64,000 nt of DNA from Vreelandella sedimenti (GTDB lineage: Bacteria; Pseudomonadota; Gammaproteobacteria; Pseudomonadales; Halomonadaceae), in the NCBI RefSeq assembly GCF_013416325.1, contig NZ_JACCGK010000005.1, forward strand, positions 62,001 to 126,000, given 5' to 3'. The stretch's first letter is position 1. Each line of letters begins with the position of its first letter. This document shows, one piece after another, positions 34,485 to 44,955 of the stretch. Both the position numbers and the translations under genes were made by a program. Under the pieces are notes generated by a model that was not told the origin of the DNA, made no database searches, and saw only the letters and a program-made list of their open reading frames with translations.

Positions 34485-35789
34485 ATGTCCGAGACTTTCA
34501 ACGCTGATCGTTTAATGCGGTTATGCGATTTTCTGCGCCAGTCACCGACCCCGTGGCACGCTGCAGGCAATATGGCTGCACGATTGGAGCAAGCCGGTTT
34601 TCAGCGGCTGGAAGAGAAGGCCGACTGGCAGCTAACCCCGGGCAAGCGCTACTATGTCACCCGTAATGACTCGGCTATTATTGCTTTTCAACTGCCTGAG
34701 TCTGAAGTGACGGCGCTGCGTATGATCGGTGCCCACACTGATAGCCCAGGGCTGCATCTAAAGCCTAACGCCACGCAGTACTCTGCAGGCTGGCTACAGT
34801 TGGGAGTGCAGGTGTATGGCGGTGTTTTGTTAGCGCCGTGGTTTGACCGTGACCTGGGCCTGGCAGGGCGTGTGCATGTGCGCCATGCCGATGGTCGCTT
34901 GGAAAGCGTATTACTAAATGTCGATCGGGCAATTGCCATGGTGCCGAGCCTGGCGATTCACCTGGATCGTGATGTCAACGCAGGTCGGCCGATTAACCCG
35001 CAGACGCAAATGGCGCCAGTATTGATGCAGAGCGATACGGCTACGCTAGATGAACTAGTGGCGCAATGGTTAGAAGAGCAGCACGGCCTGCGTGCAGTGG
35101 AAGTGGTGGACTTTGAATTAGGCTTTTACGATGTTCAGCCGCCGTCTCTGGTCGGTGTTAAGCAAGAGCTGGTGGCCAGCGCCCGATTGGATAACCTGCT
35201 CTCCTGCTTCATTGGTTTAGAAGCGCTCTTGGCTTGCGATGGCAGCCAAGGCGCTTTGTTGGTGGCCAACGATCACGAGGAAGTCGGCAGCGCCAGTGCC
35301 TGTGGTGCTCAAGGCCCGTTCTTGGCGGATGTGCTAAAGCGCATTAATGGCCAAGTGGGCAAGGGAAGCGACGAGTCGCTGATTCAACTGATTCAGTCGT
35401 CGCTGATGATCTCTTGCGATAATGCCCACGCACTGCATCCTAACTTTCGCGACAAGCACGATGAGCGCCATGGCCCAGCGATTAATGGTGGGCCGGTCAT
35501 CAAGGTGAACTCCAGCCAGCGTTACGCCACCAATAGTGTCACCGGCGCGCTGTTTCGCGATGTATGTCGTGAGGCTGACGTACCCGTGCAGTCGTTTGTT
35601 ACCCGGGCGGATATGGGCTGCGGAAGCACGATTGGCCCGATTACTGCCACCGAGTTGGGTGTGCCCACCATTGATGTGGGGGTGCCTCAATGGGCGATGC
35701 ATTCGATTCGGGAAACCGCGGGTACTAAAGATGTTGAGTATCTAACCCGCGCTCTAACGCTATTTCTAAACCGCCCCGCATTAAGCTAA
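34485..35789 (+). CDS. apeB: M18 family aminopeptidase
   Basis: From ATG 34485 (GAGGA upstream) it has 434 residues, typical of bacterial M18. Metal-ligand segments are visible: IGAHTDSPGLHLKP near the start, VANDHEEVGSAS mid-protein and a late DVGVPQWAMHSIRE. It is a dinuclear zinc, cytoplasmic aminopeptidase that releases N-terminal residues, often acidic ones. It ends shortly before a shared terminator with tRNA-Met on the other strand. Confidence 0.94.
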   Translation: MSETFNADRLMRLCDFLRQSPTPWHAAGNMAARLEQAGFQRLEEKADWQLTPGKRYYVTRNDSAIIAFQLPESEVTALRMIGAHTDSPGLHLKPNATQYSAGWLQLGVQVYGGVLLAPWFDRDLGLAGRVHVRHADGRLESVLLNVDRAIAMVPSLAIHLDRDVNAGRPINPQTQMAPVLMQSDTATLDELVAQWLEEQHGLRAVEVVDFELGFYDVQPPSLVGVKQELVASARLDNLLSCFIGLEALLACDGSQGALLVANDHEEVGSASACGAQGPFLADVLKRINGQVGKGSDESLIQLIQSSLMISCDNAHALHPNFRDKHDERHGPAINGGPVIKVNSSQRYATNSVTGALFRDVCREADVPVQSFVTRADMGCGSTIGPITATELGVPTIDVGVPQWAMHSIRETAGTKDVEYLTRALTLFLNRPALS

Positions 35790-35837
35790 TATAAGCAAAT
35801 AGCTGAATTTTACTTAGCAATAAAAACTTGGCAACAC

Positions 35838-35872
35838 AAAAAAGCCCGTTAATAAAATTATCGGGCTTTTAA
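35838..35872. terminator. Bidirectional terminator between apeB and tRNA-Met
   Basis: AAAAAAGCCCG (35838-35848) pairs with CGGGCTTTT (35862-35870), with an AT-rich loop. The A-run and T-run suit both strands. Confidence 0.85.
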
Positions 35873-35878
35873 TATGCT

Positions 35879-35955
35879 TGGTGGCTACGCCCTGATTTGA
35901 ACAGGGGACCCCATCATTATGAGTGATGTGCTCTAACCAGCTGAGCTACGTAGCC
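35879..35955 (-). tRNA. tRNA-Met (CAT), elongator
   Basis: A 77-nt cloverleaf on the minus strand with acceptor GGCTACG/CGTAGCC, anticodon loop CTCATAA (anticodon CAT) and encoded CCA. The G-C first pair and the anticodon stem without the three initiator G-C pairs indicate the elongator form. It follows ychF on the same strand. Confidence 0.97.
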
Positions 35956-36031
35956 TTTCAACGGGGGCGAATGATACTGATAACCCCGCCTTCAGTCAAT
36001 GTTTTATTGCTGGTCGTGCCAGTGTTGTCGC

Positions 36032-37123
36032 TTACACATTAAAGCGGAAGTGCACCACATCGCCATCTTTGACGATGTACTCTTTGCCTTCCAGGCGCCA
36101 CTTGCCGGCGTCTTTGGCTGCCTGCTCCCCGCCTAGCGATATGAAGTCTTCATAGGCAACCACTTCTGCACGGATGAAGCCTTTCTGGAAGTCGGTGTGA
36201 ATCACGCCAGCGGCTTCTGGGGCTGTGGCGCCTTCTTTCACTGTCCAGGCGCGAACTTCTTTAACGCCGGCAGTGAAGTAAGTTTGCAGACCTAGCAGTG
36301 AGTAGCCCGCGCGAATGACACGATCAAGGCCCGGTTCGTCCATGCCCATCTCGCTTAAGAACATCGAGCGCTCTTCGTCATCCAGCTCGGCGATTTCTGC
36401 TTCCAGCTGGTTGCAAACAGGTACCACCAGTGCACCTTCTTCAGCGGCGATTTCATTAACAATATCCAGGTAAGGATTGTTCTCGAAACCGTCTTCATTG
36501 ACGTTGGCGATGTACATGGTCGGTTTCAAGGTCAAAAAGCCGAAGCTCTTCACCTGGCGCTGTTCTTCTTCGCTTAAGCCAAAGCTACGTAGCGGCAAGC
36601 CTTCCGCAACGTGGGGTTGGATGCGATCAAGAATTGCCTTGGTGGCAATGGCGTCTTTGTCGCCGCCCTTCACCGAGCGAACCAAGCGCTGGCTGGCTTT
36701 TTCAACAGTGTCCAGGTCGGCCAGCGCCAGCTCTAAATTGATTGTTTCAATATCGGAGCGGGGGTCGACCTGGTTGGCTACGTGAATAACATTGTCGTTG
36801 TCGAAGCAGCGCACTACATGGGCAATTGCTTGGGTTTCACGAATGTTAGCCAGGAACTTGTTACCTAGGCCCTCACCCTTGGATGCCCCGGCAACCAAGC
36901 CAGCAATGTCGACGAACTCCATGGTGGTCGGCAGTACTTTTTGAGGCTTGACGATCTCGGCAAGCTTATCAAGGCGCGGATCCGGCATCGGCACGATACC
37001 CACGTTCGGCTCAATGGTACAGAAGGGGAAGTTTTCTGCATCGATGCCTGACTTGGTCAGTGCATTGAATAGTGTGGACTTGCCGACGTTAGGCAGGCCG
37101 ACGATGCCGCAATTGAAACCCAT
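36032..37123 (-). CDS. ychF: Ribosome-associated ATPase/GTPase YchF
   Basis: The 363-residue OBG-family protein has P-loop GLPNVGKST, the switch [17 protein letters not shown] and a C-terminal TGS domain ([20 protein letters not shown]). YchF (EngD) prefers ATP, binds ribosomes and affects the oxidative stress response. It is the last protein gene of the prs-rplY-pth-ychF series before tRNA-Met. Confidence 0.96.
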   Translation of the reverse strand: MGFNCGIVGLPNVGKSTLFNALTKSGIDAENFPFCTIEPNVGIVPMPDPRLDKLAEIVKPQKVLPTTMEFVDIAGLVAGASKGEGLGNKFLANIRETQAIAHVVRCFDNDNVIHVANQVDPRSDIETINLELALADLDTVEKASQRLVRSVKGGDKDAIATKAILDRIQPHVAEGLPLRSFGLSEEEQRQVKSFGFLTLKPTMYIANVNEDGFENNPYLDIVNEIAAEEGALVVPVCNQLEAEIAELDDEERSMFLSEMGMDEPGLDRVIRAGYSLLGLQTYFTAGVKEVRAWTVKEGATAPEAAGVIHTDFQKGFIRAEVVAYEDFISLGGEQAAKDAGKWRLEGKEYIVKDGDVVHFRFNV

Positions 37124-37227
37124 AAAATGTTCCTGAGAATAAGGTGGTAGGGCGTAAAAGTAATCGCCATTCTACGAGATGCATTAGCCGTCAGCTACCG
37201 GCGTAACTTAACCGCTTTTGGCGGCGT

Positions 37228-37815
37228 CTATGCTGGCTTGAGACTGTGCAGCTGGTTCATGGCTTTGGCCCAGTCTCCCGCGAGCGCTAGCGGCAGGGTG
37301 GTGACGCACTCGTCCATGGCGCGAACAATGGCCTCGTGTTCGGCCTTGCCGGGACGCCCCAATACATAATTAGTGACTTGGCGTGCCTCGCCGGGGTGAC
37401 CAATGCCAATTCGTACCCGGTGAAACTGCTTCTGGCCGCCTAATGCGCTAATAATATCGCGCAGGCCATTATGGCCTCCATGCCCGCCACCGGTTTTGTA
37501 GCGTGCTTGGCCGGGGGGGAGGTCGAGCTCGTCGTGGGCGACCAGTAGGTTTTCAGGGGCAAGTTTGAAAAACTGGCACAAGGCTGCCACCGCGGCACCA
37601 CTGCGGTTCATAAAGGTGGCGGGGTTGAGCAGGTGCAGCTCATGGCCGCCTAGGCGTACCTTGGCGTAGTGGCCGAAAAATTTCTTTTCCGGTCGCAGCT
37701 CTGCATGGGCGCTCTGCGCAATAGCCTCTACCAGCCAGAAACCGGCGTTATGGCGCGTGGCTTCATACTCCGCTCCGGGGTTGCCTAATCCAATAATGGC
37801 TGTTACCTGGCTCAT
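37228..37815 (-). CDS. pth: Peptidyl-tRNA hydrolase
   Basis: From ATG 37815 (GAGGTGGGAAG upstream) it has 195 residues. Family landmarks are GLGNPGAEYEATRHNAGF with the catalytic His near 21, FMNRSG, HDELDLPPG and GGGHGGHNGLRDI. It hydrolyses peptidyl-tRNAs that drop off the ribosome and is essential. A 5-residue-longer start at 37830 lacks a better ribosome site. An 18-bp tandem repeat lies in its leader. Confidence 0.96.
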   Translation of the reverse strand: MSQVTAIIGLGNPGAEYEATRHNAGFWLVEAIAQSAHAELRPEKKFFGHYAKVRLGGHELHLLNPATFMNRSGAAVAALCQFFKLAPENLLVAHDELDLPPGQARYKTGGGHGGHNGLRDIISALGGQKQFHRVRIGIGHPGEARQVTNYVLGRPGKAEHEAIVRAMDECVTTLPLALAGDWAKAMNQLHSLKPA

Positions 37816-37834
37816 CTTCCCACCTCGCACAAAA

Positions 37835-37884
37835 TATCCAGAAGACCAAAACTATCCAGAAGACTAAAACAATCCAGAAAACAT
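37835..37884. repeat. 18-bp tandem repeat in the pth leader
   Basis: TATCCAGAAGACCAAAAC (37835-37852) is followed directly by TATCCAGAAGACTAAAAC (37853-37870) and a partial third unit AATCCAGAAAAC (37871-37882). It lies between the rplY terminator and the pth start. Confidence 0.85.
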
Positions 37885-37910
37885 GGTTGACGCCGCGCCA
37901 GCGACGGCCC

Positions 37911-37941
37911 TAAAAAAAATCAAGCGCCGAGGCGCTTGATT
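37911..37941 (-). terminator. Terminator of rplY
   Basis: AATCAAGCGCC (37918-37928) pairs perfectly with GGCGCTTGATT (37931-37941). Reading leftward, it ends in a run of T (A-run at 37912-37919 on the plus strand). Confidence 0.9.
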
Positions 37942-38007
37942 CTAACATCATGTCAGCATCACGAGGGCCATGCAGGCATGGCCCCACTAGGATGCTTAAC
38001 GGGGTAC

Positions 38008-38652
38008 TTACTCGGCGCTGCTGTCTTCTTCGCCTTCGCTTTCACCATCTTCATCTTCTGCTTCAGCACGCACTTTTACTTTCGTGATGCTGAGTACTGC
38101 ATTGTCATGCTCTTCACCGTGGGACAGGTCAACTGAGGTGACGCCGGCCGGTAGGGTAAGGTCAGACAGGTGCAGTGTCGTGCCAAGCTCAACGGCAGCG
38201 ATGTCGACTTCGATAAAGTCAGGCAGGTCTTTCGGCAAGCAACTGATCGCCACTTCGTTGGCCAGTACGTGCAGTTCGCCGCCTTGGTCTTTGATACCGA
38301 CACACTTCTCTTCGCCCGTCACGTGCAGCGGCACGTTGATGGTGATTTCGTGAGTCGCATCAACGCGCAGGAAGTCGGCGTGGGTCAGCAGCGGCTTGAA
38401 AGGGTGACGCTGCAGGTCACGAACAACGACTTGCTCTTCTTTGCCTTCGATCATCAGTTTGATGACGGAAGAGAAGAAAGACTCATCTTCAATCGCTTTG
38501 TAGAAAGCGGTTTTTTCAACAGCGATGGACTGCGCGCCTTTTTCGCCACCGTATACAACGGCCGGCACTTGCTGGTTCGCACGACGCAGGCGGCGGCTCG
38601 CACCTTTCCCCAGGTCGTTACGAACGCTGGCTTTCAGGATAAAATCAGACAT
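38008..38652 (-). CDS. rplY: 50S ribosomal protein L25/general stress protein Ctc
   Basis: The 214-residue protein is the long CTC form. Its N-terminal L25 domain (about 1-95, with [23 protein letters not shown]) binds 5S rRNA. The C-terminal beta domain is at about 100-185, and a very acidic tail ([16 protein letters not shown]) ends it. It lies between prs and pth as usual for the group, with its own terminator. Confidence 0.96.
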   Translation of the reverse strand: MSDFILKASVRNDLGKGASRRLRRANQQVPAVVYGGEKGAQSIAVEKTAFYKAIEDESFFSSVIKLMIEGKEEQVVVRDLQRHPFKPLLTHADFLRVDATHEITINVPLHVTGEEKCVGIKDQGGELHVLANEVAISCLPKDLPDFIEVDIAAVELGTTLHLSDLTLPAGVTSVDLSHGEEHDNAVLSITKVKVRAEAEDEDGESEGEEDSSAE

Positions 38653-38748
38653 GGAATTGCCTCTTAGTTTAAGTAAGGAAGACGCCGCCGACCGCGACCA
38701 GACGACGACGTTTCCGTGGCCCCAAAAGGGGGCTGTATCGTCAGCGGA

Positions 38749-39690
38749 TTAGTGGAACATCGCGCTGACAGATTCTTCGTTGCTGACCCTGCGAATCGCT
38801 TCTGCGATCAGTCCAGCAACGCTCAACTGGCGAATTTTTCCGCTACGACGGGCAACGTCAGATAGCGGGATGGTGTCGGTCACCACCACTTCATCCAGTA
38901 CGGAGTTGGTAATATTATCGACCGCAGGGCCGGACAGGATCGGGTGTGTCGCATAGGCCACCACGCGCTTGGCGCCGTGATCTTTTAAGGCTTCACCGGC
39001 TTTGCACAGTGTGCCTGCAGTATCGATCATGTCGTCGACTACGACACAGGTGCGGCCCTCAATCTCGCCGATGATATGCATCACCTGGGCTTGGTTAGCC
39101 TGGGGGCGGCGCTTATCGATAATGGCGAGATCGGCATTCAGCTGTTTGGCGATGGCACGGGCGCGAACAACGCCGCCCACGTCAGGGGAAACGACGACAA
39201 GGTCGCTGTAATTCTGACGCTCGATATCATCCAGCAGAATGGGAGAGCCGTAGACGTTGTCCACAGGGACGTCAAAGAAACCCTGGATCTGATCAGCGTG
39301 TAGATCCATGGTCATCACGCGGTCAACGCCTGCTTTAACCATCATGTCCGCCACTACTTTGGCGGAAATCGGTACCCGGGCGGAGCGCACGCGGCGATCC
39401 TGGCGAGCATAACCAAAGTAGGGAAGTACCGCCGTGATGCGAGTTGCCGAGGCGCGACGCAGTGCGTCGACCATCAGGATCAACTCCATCAGATTGTCGT
39501 TTGTCGGTGCACAGGTGGATTGTAGAATGAAGACATCCTTACCGCGCACGTTCTCATTGATCTCGACTGCGATTTCGCCGTCGCTGAATTGACCCACCGT
39601 AGCGTTACCCATACGGCTGTCTAAGCTCTCGGCAATTTTTTGAGCGAGTGCGGGATTGGCATTCCCGGCGAAAACCATCAATTTTGACAC
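38749..39690 (-). CDS. prs: Ribose-phosphate pyrophosphokinase
   Basis: The 313-residue protein makes PRPP from ribose 5-phosphate and ATP for nucleotide, His and Trp synthesis. Motifs include [10 protein letters not shown], the flexible-loop [14 protein letters not shown] and the PRPP-binding [11 protein letters not shown]. It is preceded by tRNA-Gln and ispE on the same strand, the conserved gammaproteobacterial order. Confidence 0.97.
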   Translation of the reverse strand: MSKLMVFAGNANPALAQKIAESLDSRMGNATVGQFSDGEIAVEINENVRGKDVFILQSTCAPTNDNLMELILMVDALRRASATRITAVLPYFGYARQDRRVRSARVPISAKVVADMMVKAGVDRVMTMDLHADQIQGFFDVPVDNVYGSPILLDDIERQNYSDLVVVSPDVGGVVRARAIAKQLNADLAIIDKRRPQANQAQVMHIIGEIEGRTCVVVDDMIDTAGTLCKAGEALKDHGAKRVVAYATHPILSGPAVDNITNSVLDEVVVTDTIPLSDVARRSGKIRQLSVAGLIAEAIRRVSNEESVSAMFH

Positions 39691-39748
39691 GCGCAGCCAC
39701 CTTTGCAGTGTTGGGGATCAGGGGAAAAAACGCAGGCCATTGTTGGGT

Positions 39749-39823
39749 TGGCTGGGGTACCAGGATTCGAACCTGGGAATGCCGATACCAAAAACCGGTG
39801 CCTTACCACTTGGCGATACCCCA
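39749..39823 (-). tRNA. tRNA-Gln (TTG)
   Basis: A 75-nt cloverleaf on the minus strand with acceptor TGGGGTA/TACCCCA, anticodon loop TTTTGGT (anticodon TTG), T-arm GGTTCGAATCC and encoded CCA. It lies between ispE and prs, where tRNA-Gln is normally found in this group. Confidence 0.97.
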
Positions 39824-39872
39824 GCAATAACCTAACGCACTGACCGGGCGCTTTTAGCTGCCCAGAGCGGAA

Positions 39873-40727
39873 CTATAAATAGCCCAGAGCATCATGTAGG
39901 GGAGAGGTGTTGAGTCCGCGTGCTACCCATGTCGACCAATGTTGTCCCGCTAATTGCGCGATGGCTTGTGCCGATTGCTGTGTATCGAAAGCAGCAAACA
40001 GACAAGCCCCCGTGCCGGTCAACCGACTAGGTGCGTGCTGCGCAAGCCAGTTCAGGGCTTCCGCAATTGGCGGATAGCGTTCCTTTACCACGGCTTCACA
40101 GTCATTGCGCCACTCCGGCGCTCCCCCCTGCAGTGCGCGCGCCATAGTAATGGGGCGGCTGTCACGTGTCAATTGCGGGTCTTGGAAGACGCCCGGCGTA
40201 GACACGCTAATACCGGGGTGAATAATCACAAACCAAGGGGTATCAAGCGTCACCGGGGTAAGCCGTTCGCCAACGCCTTCGCCCCAGGCACTATGACCAT
40301 GTACGAATACCGGCACATCAGCCCCCAGTTGAAGCCCCAGGCGAGCTAGTTCGACTAGCGGTAGATTGAGCTGCCAGAGGTGGTTGAGCCCCACTAATGC
40401 GGTGGCCGCGTTGGAACTGCCCCCCCCTAAACCGCCTCCCATCGGCAACTGCTTATCGATTGTAAGCGTAGCGCCTAGTGCCGTGCCGCTATGCTGTTGT
40501 AATAACCGTGCGGCGCGTACGATCAAATTGTCATCGTGGCTAACGCCGCTAACCTCACTGGTTAACTGAATTTTCCCGTCATCGCGGGGAGCCAACGTAA
40601 GGTGGTCGCACAGGTCGATAAACTGAAATAGCGTTTGCAGTGCGTGGTAGCCGTCTTCACGACGGCCCACTATATGCAGCATGCGGTTAAGCTTGGCCGG
40701 CGCGGGAAGCGTTAATGGCGCGTTCAT
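39873..40727 (-). CDS. ispE: 4-diphosphocytidyl-2-C-methyl-D-erythritol kinase
   Basis: The 284-residue GHMP kinase has the opening LPAPAKLNRMLHIVGRRED, the ATP loop PMGGGLGGGSSNAA and the late TGTGACLFAAF. It phosphorylates CDP-methylerythritol in the non-mevalonate isoprenoid pathway. It follows lolB by 14 bp, so the two are likely cotranscribed, with tRNA-Gln and prs next. Confidence 0.96.
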   Translation of the reverse strand: MNAPLTLPAPAKLNRMLHIVGRREDGYHALQTLFQFIDLCDHLTLAPRDDGKIQLTSEVSGVSHDDNLIVRAARLLQQHSGTALGATLTIDKQLPMGGGLGGGSSNAATALVGLNHLWQLNLPLVELARLGLQLGADVPVFVHGHSAWGEGVGERLTPVTLDTPWFVIIHPGISVSTPGVFQDPQLTRDSRPITMARALQGGAPEWRNDCEAVVKERYPPIAEALNWLAQHAPSRLTGTGACLFAAFDTQQSAQAIAQLAGQHWSTWVARGLNTSPLHDALGYL

Positions 40728-40741
40728 TGAAACGGTTACCC

Positions 40742-41404
40742 TTACTCTTCGCTAGCTTGCCACTGGTTGACGACCAGCGTAATACGCACATCATCGTAGT
40801 TCATGACCATGCGCCGTGGCAGCCATAAATCGTCGACTTTCTCCCAGTCGCGGTAGTCGATTTCCCAGCCGTCTTGGGTAAGGTGGCTAGGAAAGCCCAG
40901 TTCGTCGGTTTCTAGCTGATAACTGCCGGTATTGTCATTATCAGGATCGCCGGGCAGGCCGCGCACCCAGTTGGGCATAGCGGTGACGGGGAGTGACCAG
41001 CCCAACTGCTCTTCCATAAGCGCTTCTGGGGTTTCTGCCTCAAAGCGGCCGTCGCTATTGGAGAGGGAGAAACGTCCCTCGCGACCCTCGAGCACGTTGC
41101 GTCCGCCGCCAAAGGGCCCGCTGATCAGCATACGGAAATAGTAGGGGGTTTGATTCCAGTCCAGGTTGGCGCTGACGTTCTCTTCTGGAGTGCGCAATCC
41201 CGCTTTGCCGACCAGCGTCCAGGTATCGAATGCTTCTACATCGGCCTGCTGGCGTTCCCACTGACCTGCCTGGCGGCCACTTTCATCCATGGGGGCCTGG
41301 GAGGCACACCCGGCGAGCAAGAGAAGCGCGAAGCTGGCAAGCCAGAGGCGCGAAGTGTGACGTGTTAATGGCCAGCGGGGCGAGGGGGACGTCAGTGTCA
41401 ACAT
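40742..41404 (-). CDS. lolB: Outer-membrane lipoprotein insertion factor LolB
   Basis: The start at 41404 (GGAG nine bases upstream) gives 220 residues. A lipobox LLAGC with Cys33 follows a basic and hydrophobic leader. The mature part shows WTLVGKAGLRTPEENVSANLDWNQ and LGWSLPVTAMPNWVRGLP, both typical of LolB. It receives lipoproteins from LolA and inserts them in the outer membrane. It lies between the TPR lipoprotein gene and ispE. Confidence 0.94.
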   Translation of the reverse strand: MLTLTSPSPRWPLTRHTSRLWLASFALLLLAGCASQAPMDESGRQAGQWERQQADVEAFDTWTLVGKAGLRTPEENVSANLDWNQTPYYFRMLISGPFGGGRNVLEGREGRFSLSNSDGRFEAETPEALMEEQLGWSLPVTAMPNWVRGLPGDPDNDNTGSYQLETDELGFPSHLTQDGWEIDYRDWEKVDDLWLPRRMVMNYDDVRITLVVNQWQASEE

Positions 41405-41513
41405 AAACAGGCTCCATGTCAGGTGGTTATAGCGCAAGGGTAACATGATGAGTGCGCTTAAAATGGGGTTCGCAGGGTTAGGGTGCCTCTGGCGGCGTTA
41501 GTTCAGGGCTTAT

Positions 41514-43277
41514 TTAAGGACTGAGCTCAGGGCTTAGCTCAGGATAACGCTCAAGTAGCCCGTCGATCAGTGGGTGTTGGTTCGTCCGCTGCATGATTTG
41601 CTGGATCAACTGGCGCGCTTCTTCATCACGCCCCAGCGCAGTTAGCACCTCGGCCAGATGCGCAGCGACTTCCTGGTCAGGTAGCTGCATATAGGCGCTT
41701 TCAAGCCAGGGCAGCGCTTCTTCAGGTTTGCCAAGGCGGAAGTAGACCCAGCCCATGCTATCGAGCACGGCAGGGTTGTCCGGATCAGCCTCGTAGGCAC
41801 GCTCAATCAGCTCAAAAGCCTCTTGTAAACGCCCAGGCAAGTTAAGGTCGGCTAGTGTGTAGCCTAGGGCATTGAGCGCTTCGGCATTGTCTGGGTCGGT
41901 GCGCAGTATCTGACGTAAATCCTGTTCCATGCCCGCGATGTCGCCTGCTTCCCAACGCCGCATGGCACGCATATAAAGCAACGATGCGTCATCAGGTGTA
42001 CGGCTAATTTCGCGGTCTAATAGCGCATTAGCGTCCGCAGGCTGATTTATTTCGTCCAGCAACTGGACTTCGAGCATCACCAATTCAGTAAAGTAATTAT
42101 CAAAGCGCATCCGCTCAATGCGTAGAAAGGCGCGAGCATCCAGCAGGCGATCTTCCTCAATCAGCATTTGCGCGGCAGCCGCGCGAGCGGGCAAAAATTC
42201 ACTGCCCTCGCTGACTTGGCGATAATAGAGCAGTGCATTATCGGTATCGCCTTGCACTTGGGTGATGGCGCCAAGTAGGTAATAGGCTAAATCCGGCACG
42301 TTAGGTTGGCCAATCAGCGGCTGCAGCAAGCGCTGCGCGGGTTCGGGGTGCCCCTCTTCCAGATAGAGCTGGGCTAGCGATAAGCGCAGATCCTCATTGC
42401 CTGCATGGCTCTCTAGCAGAGCGTTGGTTTGCACTTCAGCCGAGCTAATATTGTTAAGGCGGATTTCTGCTTGAGCCAGTAGCAGGATAAATCGCACATC
42501 GTCAGGGGCGAGTTCAAGGCCCTGCTGGGCAGCGCGTTGAGCGGTCGGGTAATCCTCGACCTCCAGTGCCAAGCGAGCTTTAACCAACCATAACGCAGCG
42601 GATTCGGGGTCGAGCAGCTCGACTTGATCAAGCCGTCGCTGGGCAAGCGTAGTATCACCCAGGGCGGCCTCAATCAAGGCCGTGCCCAGCAGTACATCGC
42701 TGTGATGAGGCAGTTGGTCAGCGTTTGGGCGGGCTAAATGTTCACGCAGTTGCTGGGCGATCAACGTTAATGGTGCCTCTTCAGTCACCGCGATCTCTGC
42801 AAAGGCGGTGATATCGCCATGGCCGCCAGCTTCAACAATAGCAATGCGCTGCTCAAGGCTGTCGAGCCAATCACCACGCTGCAGTGAAAAGGCCGCCAGC
42901 AGACGATTGGGTGCTTCTGCCTGGGGGGCAAGTTCTCGCCAGCGAAGTGCCGAGGCTTCGATTAATTCAGCTTCATCGCCAAAGCGGGCCGCGAAGGTGG
43001 CACGCTCGGCAAGCGCTGGCTCGCGATAGCGCTTAGCCGCTTCCAGGTAGCCCTGGCTCGCGTAGCGATAGTCACCACGCTGGCCAGCAAGCTCAGCGCC
43101 AAGCAGCGTGCTGAGCCCCGCGGCATCCAGCCCGCGGGTAATGGGCGGCGCATTGCGCATTGGGTCATCGGCCCAGGTGCCGAGGTGGCTATCCTGAGGG
43201 CTGGGCGTAGATTGGCAGGCGCTCAGCAGCAGAGCAGCAGAAGCGGCCAAAGGTAATCGCATCGAATGCCGGAACAT
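41514..43277 (-). CDS. Tetratricopeptide-repeat lipoprotein
   Basis: The preferred start at 43277 gives 587 residues with a lipoprotein signal ending LLLSAC (Cys21). The rest is a long array of TPR-like helices, for example DNAEALNALGYTLADL and PAVLDSMGWVYFRLGKPEEALPWLESAY near the end. Similar TPR proteins sit just upstream of lolB in many relatives and may aid envelope assembly; the exact role is unknown. Starts at 43352 and 43409 would hide the leader, so they were not chosen, but the ribosome site at 43277 is weak. The gene is divergent from hemA. Confidence 0.87.
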   Translation of the reverse strand: MFRHSMRLPLAASAALLLSACQSTPSPQDSHLGTWADDPMRNAPPITRGLDAAGLSTLLGAELAGQRGDYRYASQGYLEAAKRYREPALAERATFAARFGDEAELIEASALRWRELAPQAEAPNRLLAAFSLQRGDWLDSLEQRIAIVEAGGHGDITAFAEIAVTEEAPLTLIAQQLREHLARPNADQLPHHSDVLLGTALIEAALGDTTLAQRRLDQVELLDPESAALWLVKARLALEVEDYPTAQRAAQQGLELAPDDVRFILLLAQAEIRLNNISSAEVQTNALLESHAGNEDLRLSLAQLYLEEGHPEPAQRLLQPLIGQPNVPDLAYYLLGAITQVQGDTDNALLYYRQVSEGSEFLPARAAAAQMLIEEDRLLDARAFLRIERMRFDNYFTELVMLEVQLLDEINQPADANALLDREISRTPDDASLLYMRAMRRWEAGDIAGMEQDLRQILRTDPDNAEALNALGYTLADLNLPGRLQEAFELIERAYEADPDNPAVLDSMGWVYFRLGKPEEALPWLESAYMQLPDQEVAAHLAEVLTALGRDEEARQLIQQIMQRTNQHPLIDGLLERYPELSPELSP

Positions 43278-43455
43278 AGCGCTCACTAGTGAGAAGCCCG
43301 AACAAGTAAAGCCCTTTAAACCAGGGCCCGATAAAGAAAAGCGAGGTCGCATGCGTCTCTCGATTAAGTGGCCAGATGCCCAGCATAGCGGCTTGCCTGC
43401 CTGCGGCAAAGTGGTGTGGGCCAGATGATAGCCTGCTGTGATAGAATGTTCCTCC

Positions 43456-43484
43456 TTGAAAAAGTGGTCAGCAAACTTTATGCC
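43456..43484 (+). promoter_or_regulatory. Possible hemA promoter in the hemA/TPR intergenic region
   Basis: TTGAAA (43456-43461), a 17-bp spacer and TATGCC (43479-43484) form a moderate match to sigma-70 boxes. The 364-bp gap 43278-43641 otherwise holds only the possible upstream starts of the TPR gene; no RNA gene or repeat was seen in it. Confidence 0.35.
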
Positions 43485-43641
43485 TACTTATTAAAGACTA
43501 TTGTAGGCAGCTTACAGATGTTTGTAGGTAGCGGCGAACCACGTTAAAGACTTGTTTTAGCAAGCCCTAATTGACGGTGCAGCCGCTTATCATCACGACG
43601 GCTGCCAAAAAGTCCGACACACTAGCGAAGACGCATAACGC

Positions 43642-44955
43642 ATGACGCTTCTTGCCCTGGGAATAAATCATCGTACCGCCAGCGTGGCCGTGCGTGAGCA
43701 GGTGGCTTTTACGCCAACGCAGCTTGAAACCGCATTGGCTGAATTGCGTAACCTGCCACAAATCAGTGAAGCGGCGGTGCTCTCTACCTGCAACCGCACG
43801 GAGCTTTACTGTGTCACGGATGCGGCTGGCGAGCAGGCAGTACTCAATTGGCTCGGACGCTTTCATAACTTACGCGTCGATGAGCTGATGCGCTGTGCCT
43901 ACCACTATCTAGACAACGATGCAGCGCGCCATTTAATGCGTGTAGCGGTTGGCCTGGATTCCATGGTGTTGGGCGAGCCGCAGATTCTGGGCCAGTTGAA
44001 GGATGCCTATCAGCAAGCGCGCCAATCCAAGGGCTTGGGTGGCGAACTTGAACGCTTGTTCCAGCACACCTTTGCGGTGGCCAAGCAGGTGCGCACCGAA
44101 ACCGGCATCGGTAAAAACCCCGTTTCAGTGGCTTACGCTGCCGTTAGCATGGCCAGCCGGATTTTTGATGACTTCAGCCGTTCACGGGCGTTGCTAATCG
44201 GCGCTGGTGAAACTATTGAATTAGTGGCGAGACATCTACATGAGGCGGGGGTCCGAGAGCTTACGGTTGCTAACCGCACACGCGAACGTGCTGAGTTGGT
44301 CGCTGGCCCTCTGGGAGGAACGGCGATTACCCTGCAAGAGATTCCTGACGCTCTCGAGAACGCCGATATTGTGATCTCTTCCACCGCGTCCCCGCTGCCT
44401 ATACTTGGTAAAGGCATGGTCGAGCGCGCGCTCAAAAAACGCCGCCATCGGCCGGTATTTATGGTCGATATCGCGGTGCCTCGGGATATTGAGCCCGAAG
44501 TGGGCGAATTAGCGGATGTGTTTCTTTACACCGTGGATGATCTGGAAGAGGTCATCCAGGAAAATCGCCGTCACCGCCAGGTTGCCGCTGACCAAGCCGA
44601 GTCGCTGATCGAACACGGGGTGGGTAGTTGGCAGCATGAGCGGCGTATTCGTAATGGTGGTGAACTGATCCGCGACTACCGCCAGCATGGTGAAGCGCTG
44701 CGCGATCTTTCCCGCGACCAAGCGTTGGAGCGGCTGGCTCGAGGTGAAGATCCCGCTAAAGTCATTGAGCGCTTGGCGCATCAATTGACTAACCGTTTGC
44801 TCCACCAGCCCACCCAGGCCATCCGCGATGCTGCGTCTGAAGAGCACCACGATTTGCTCAACGCCGCTCCGCGTCTGCTGTTGCCCACTAAGCCAGCCTT
44901 TGAGACTACCCCAGCGCCCCCGGTTAACCGCCAGAAGGATGATACGCCCGCATGA
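43642..44955 (+). CDS. hemA: Glutamyl-tRNA reductase
   Basis: The 437-residue enzyme starts [19 protein letters not shown] and has the active-site Cys in [12 protein letters not shown] near residue 50. The NADPH domain ([15 protein letters not shown]) and a dimerisation domain follow. It reduces Glu-tRNA to glutamate semialdehyde, the first step of C5 heme synthesis. Its last codons overlap the prfA start by 4 bp (ATGA), a translational coupling typical of the hemA-prfA-prmC operon. Confidence 0.97.
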   Translation: MTLLALGINHRTASVAVREQVAFTPTQLETALAELRNLPQISEAAVLSTCNRTELYCVTDAAGEQAVLNWLGRFHNLRVDELMRCAYHYLDNDAARHLMRVAVGLDSMVLGEPQILGQLKDAYQQARQSKGLGGELERLFQHTFAVAKQVRTETGIGKNPVSVAYAAVSMASRIFDDFSRSRALLIGAGETIELVARHLHEAGVRELTVANRTRERAELVAGPLGGTAITLQEIPDALENADIVISSTASPLPILGKGMVERALKKRRHRPVFMVDIAVPRDIEPEVGELADVFLYTVDDLEEVIQENRRHRQVAADQAESLIEHGVGSWQHERRIRNGGELIRDYRQHGEALRDLSRDQALERLARGEDPAKVIERLAHQLTNRLLHQPTQAIRDAASEEHHDLLNAAPRLLLPTKPAFETTPAPPVNRQKDDTPA

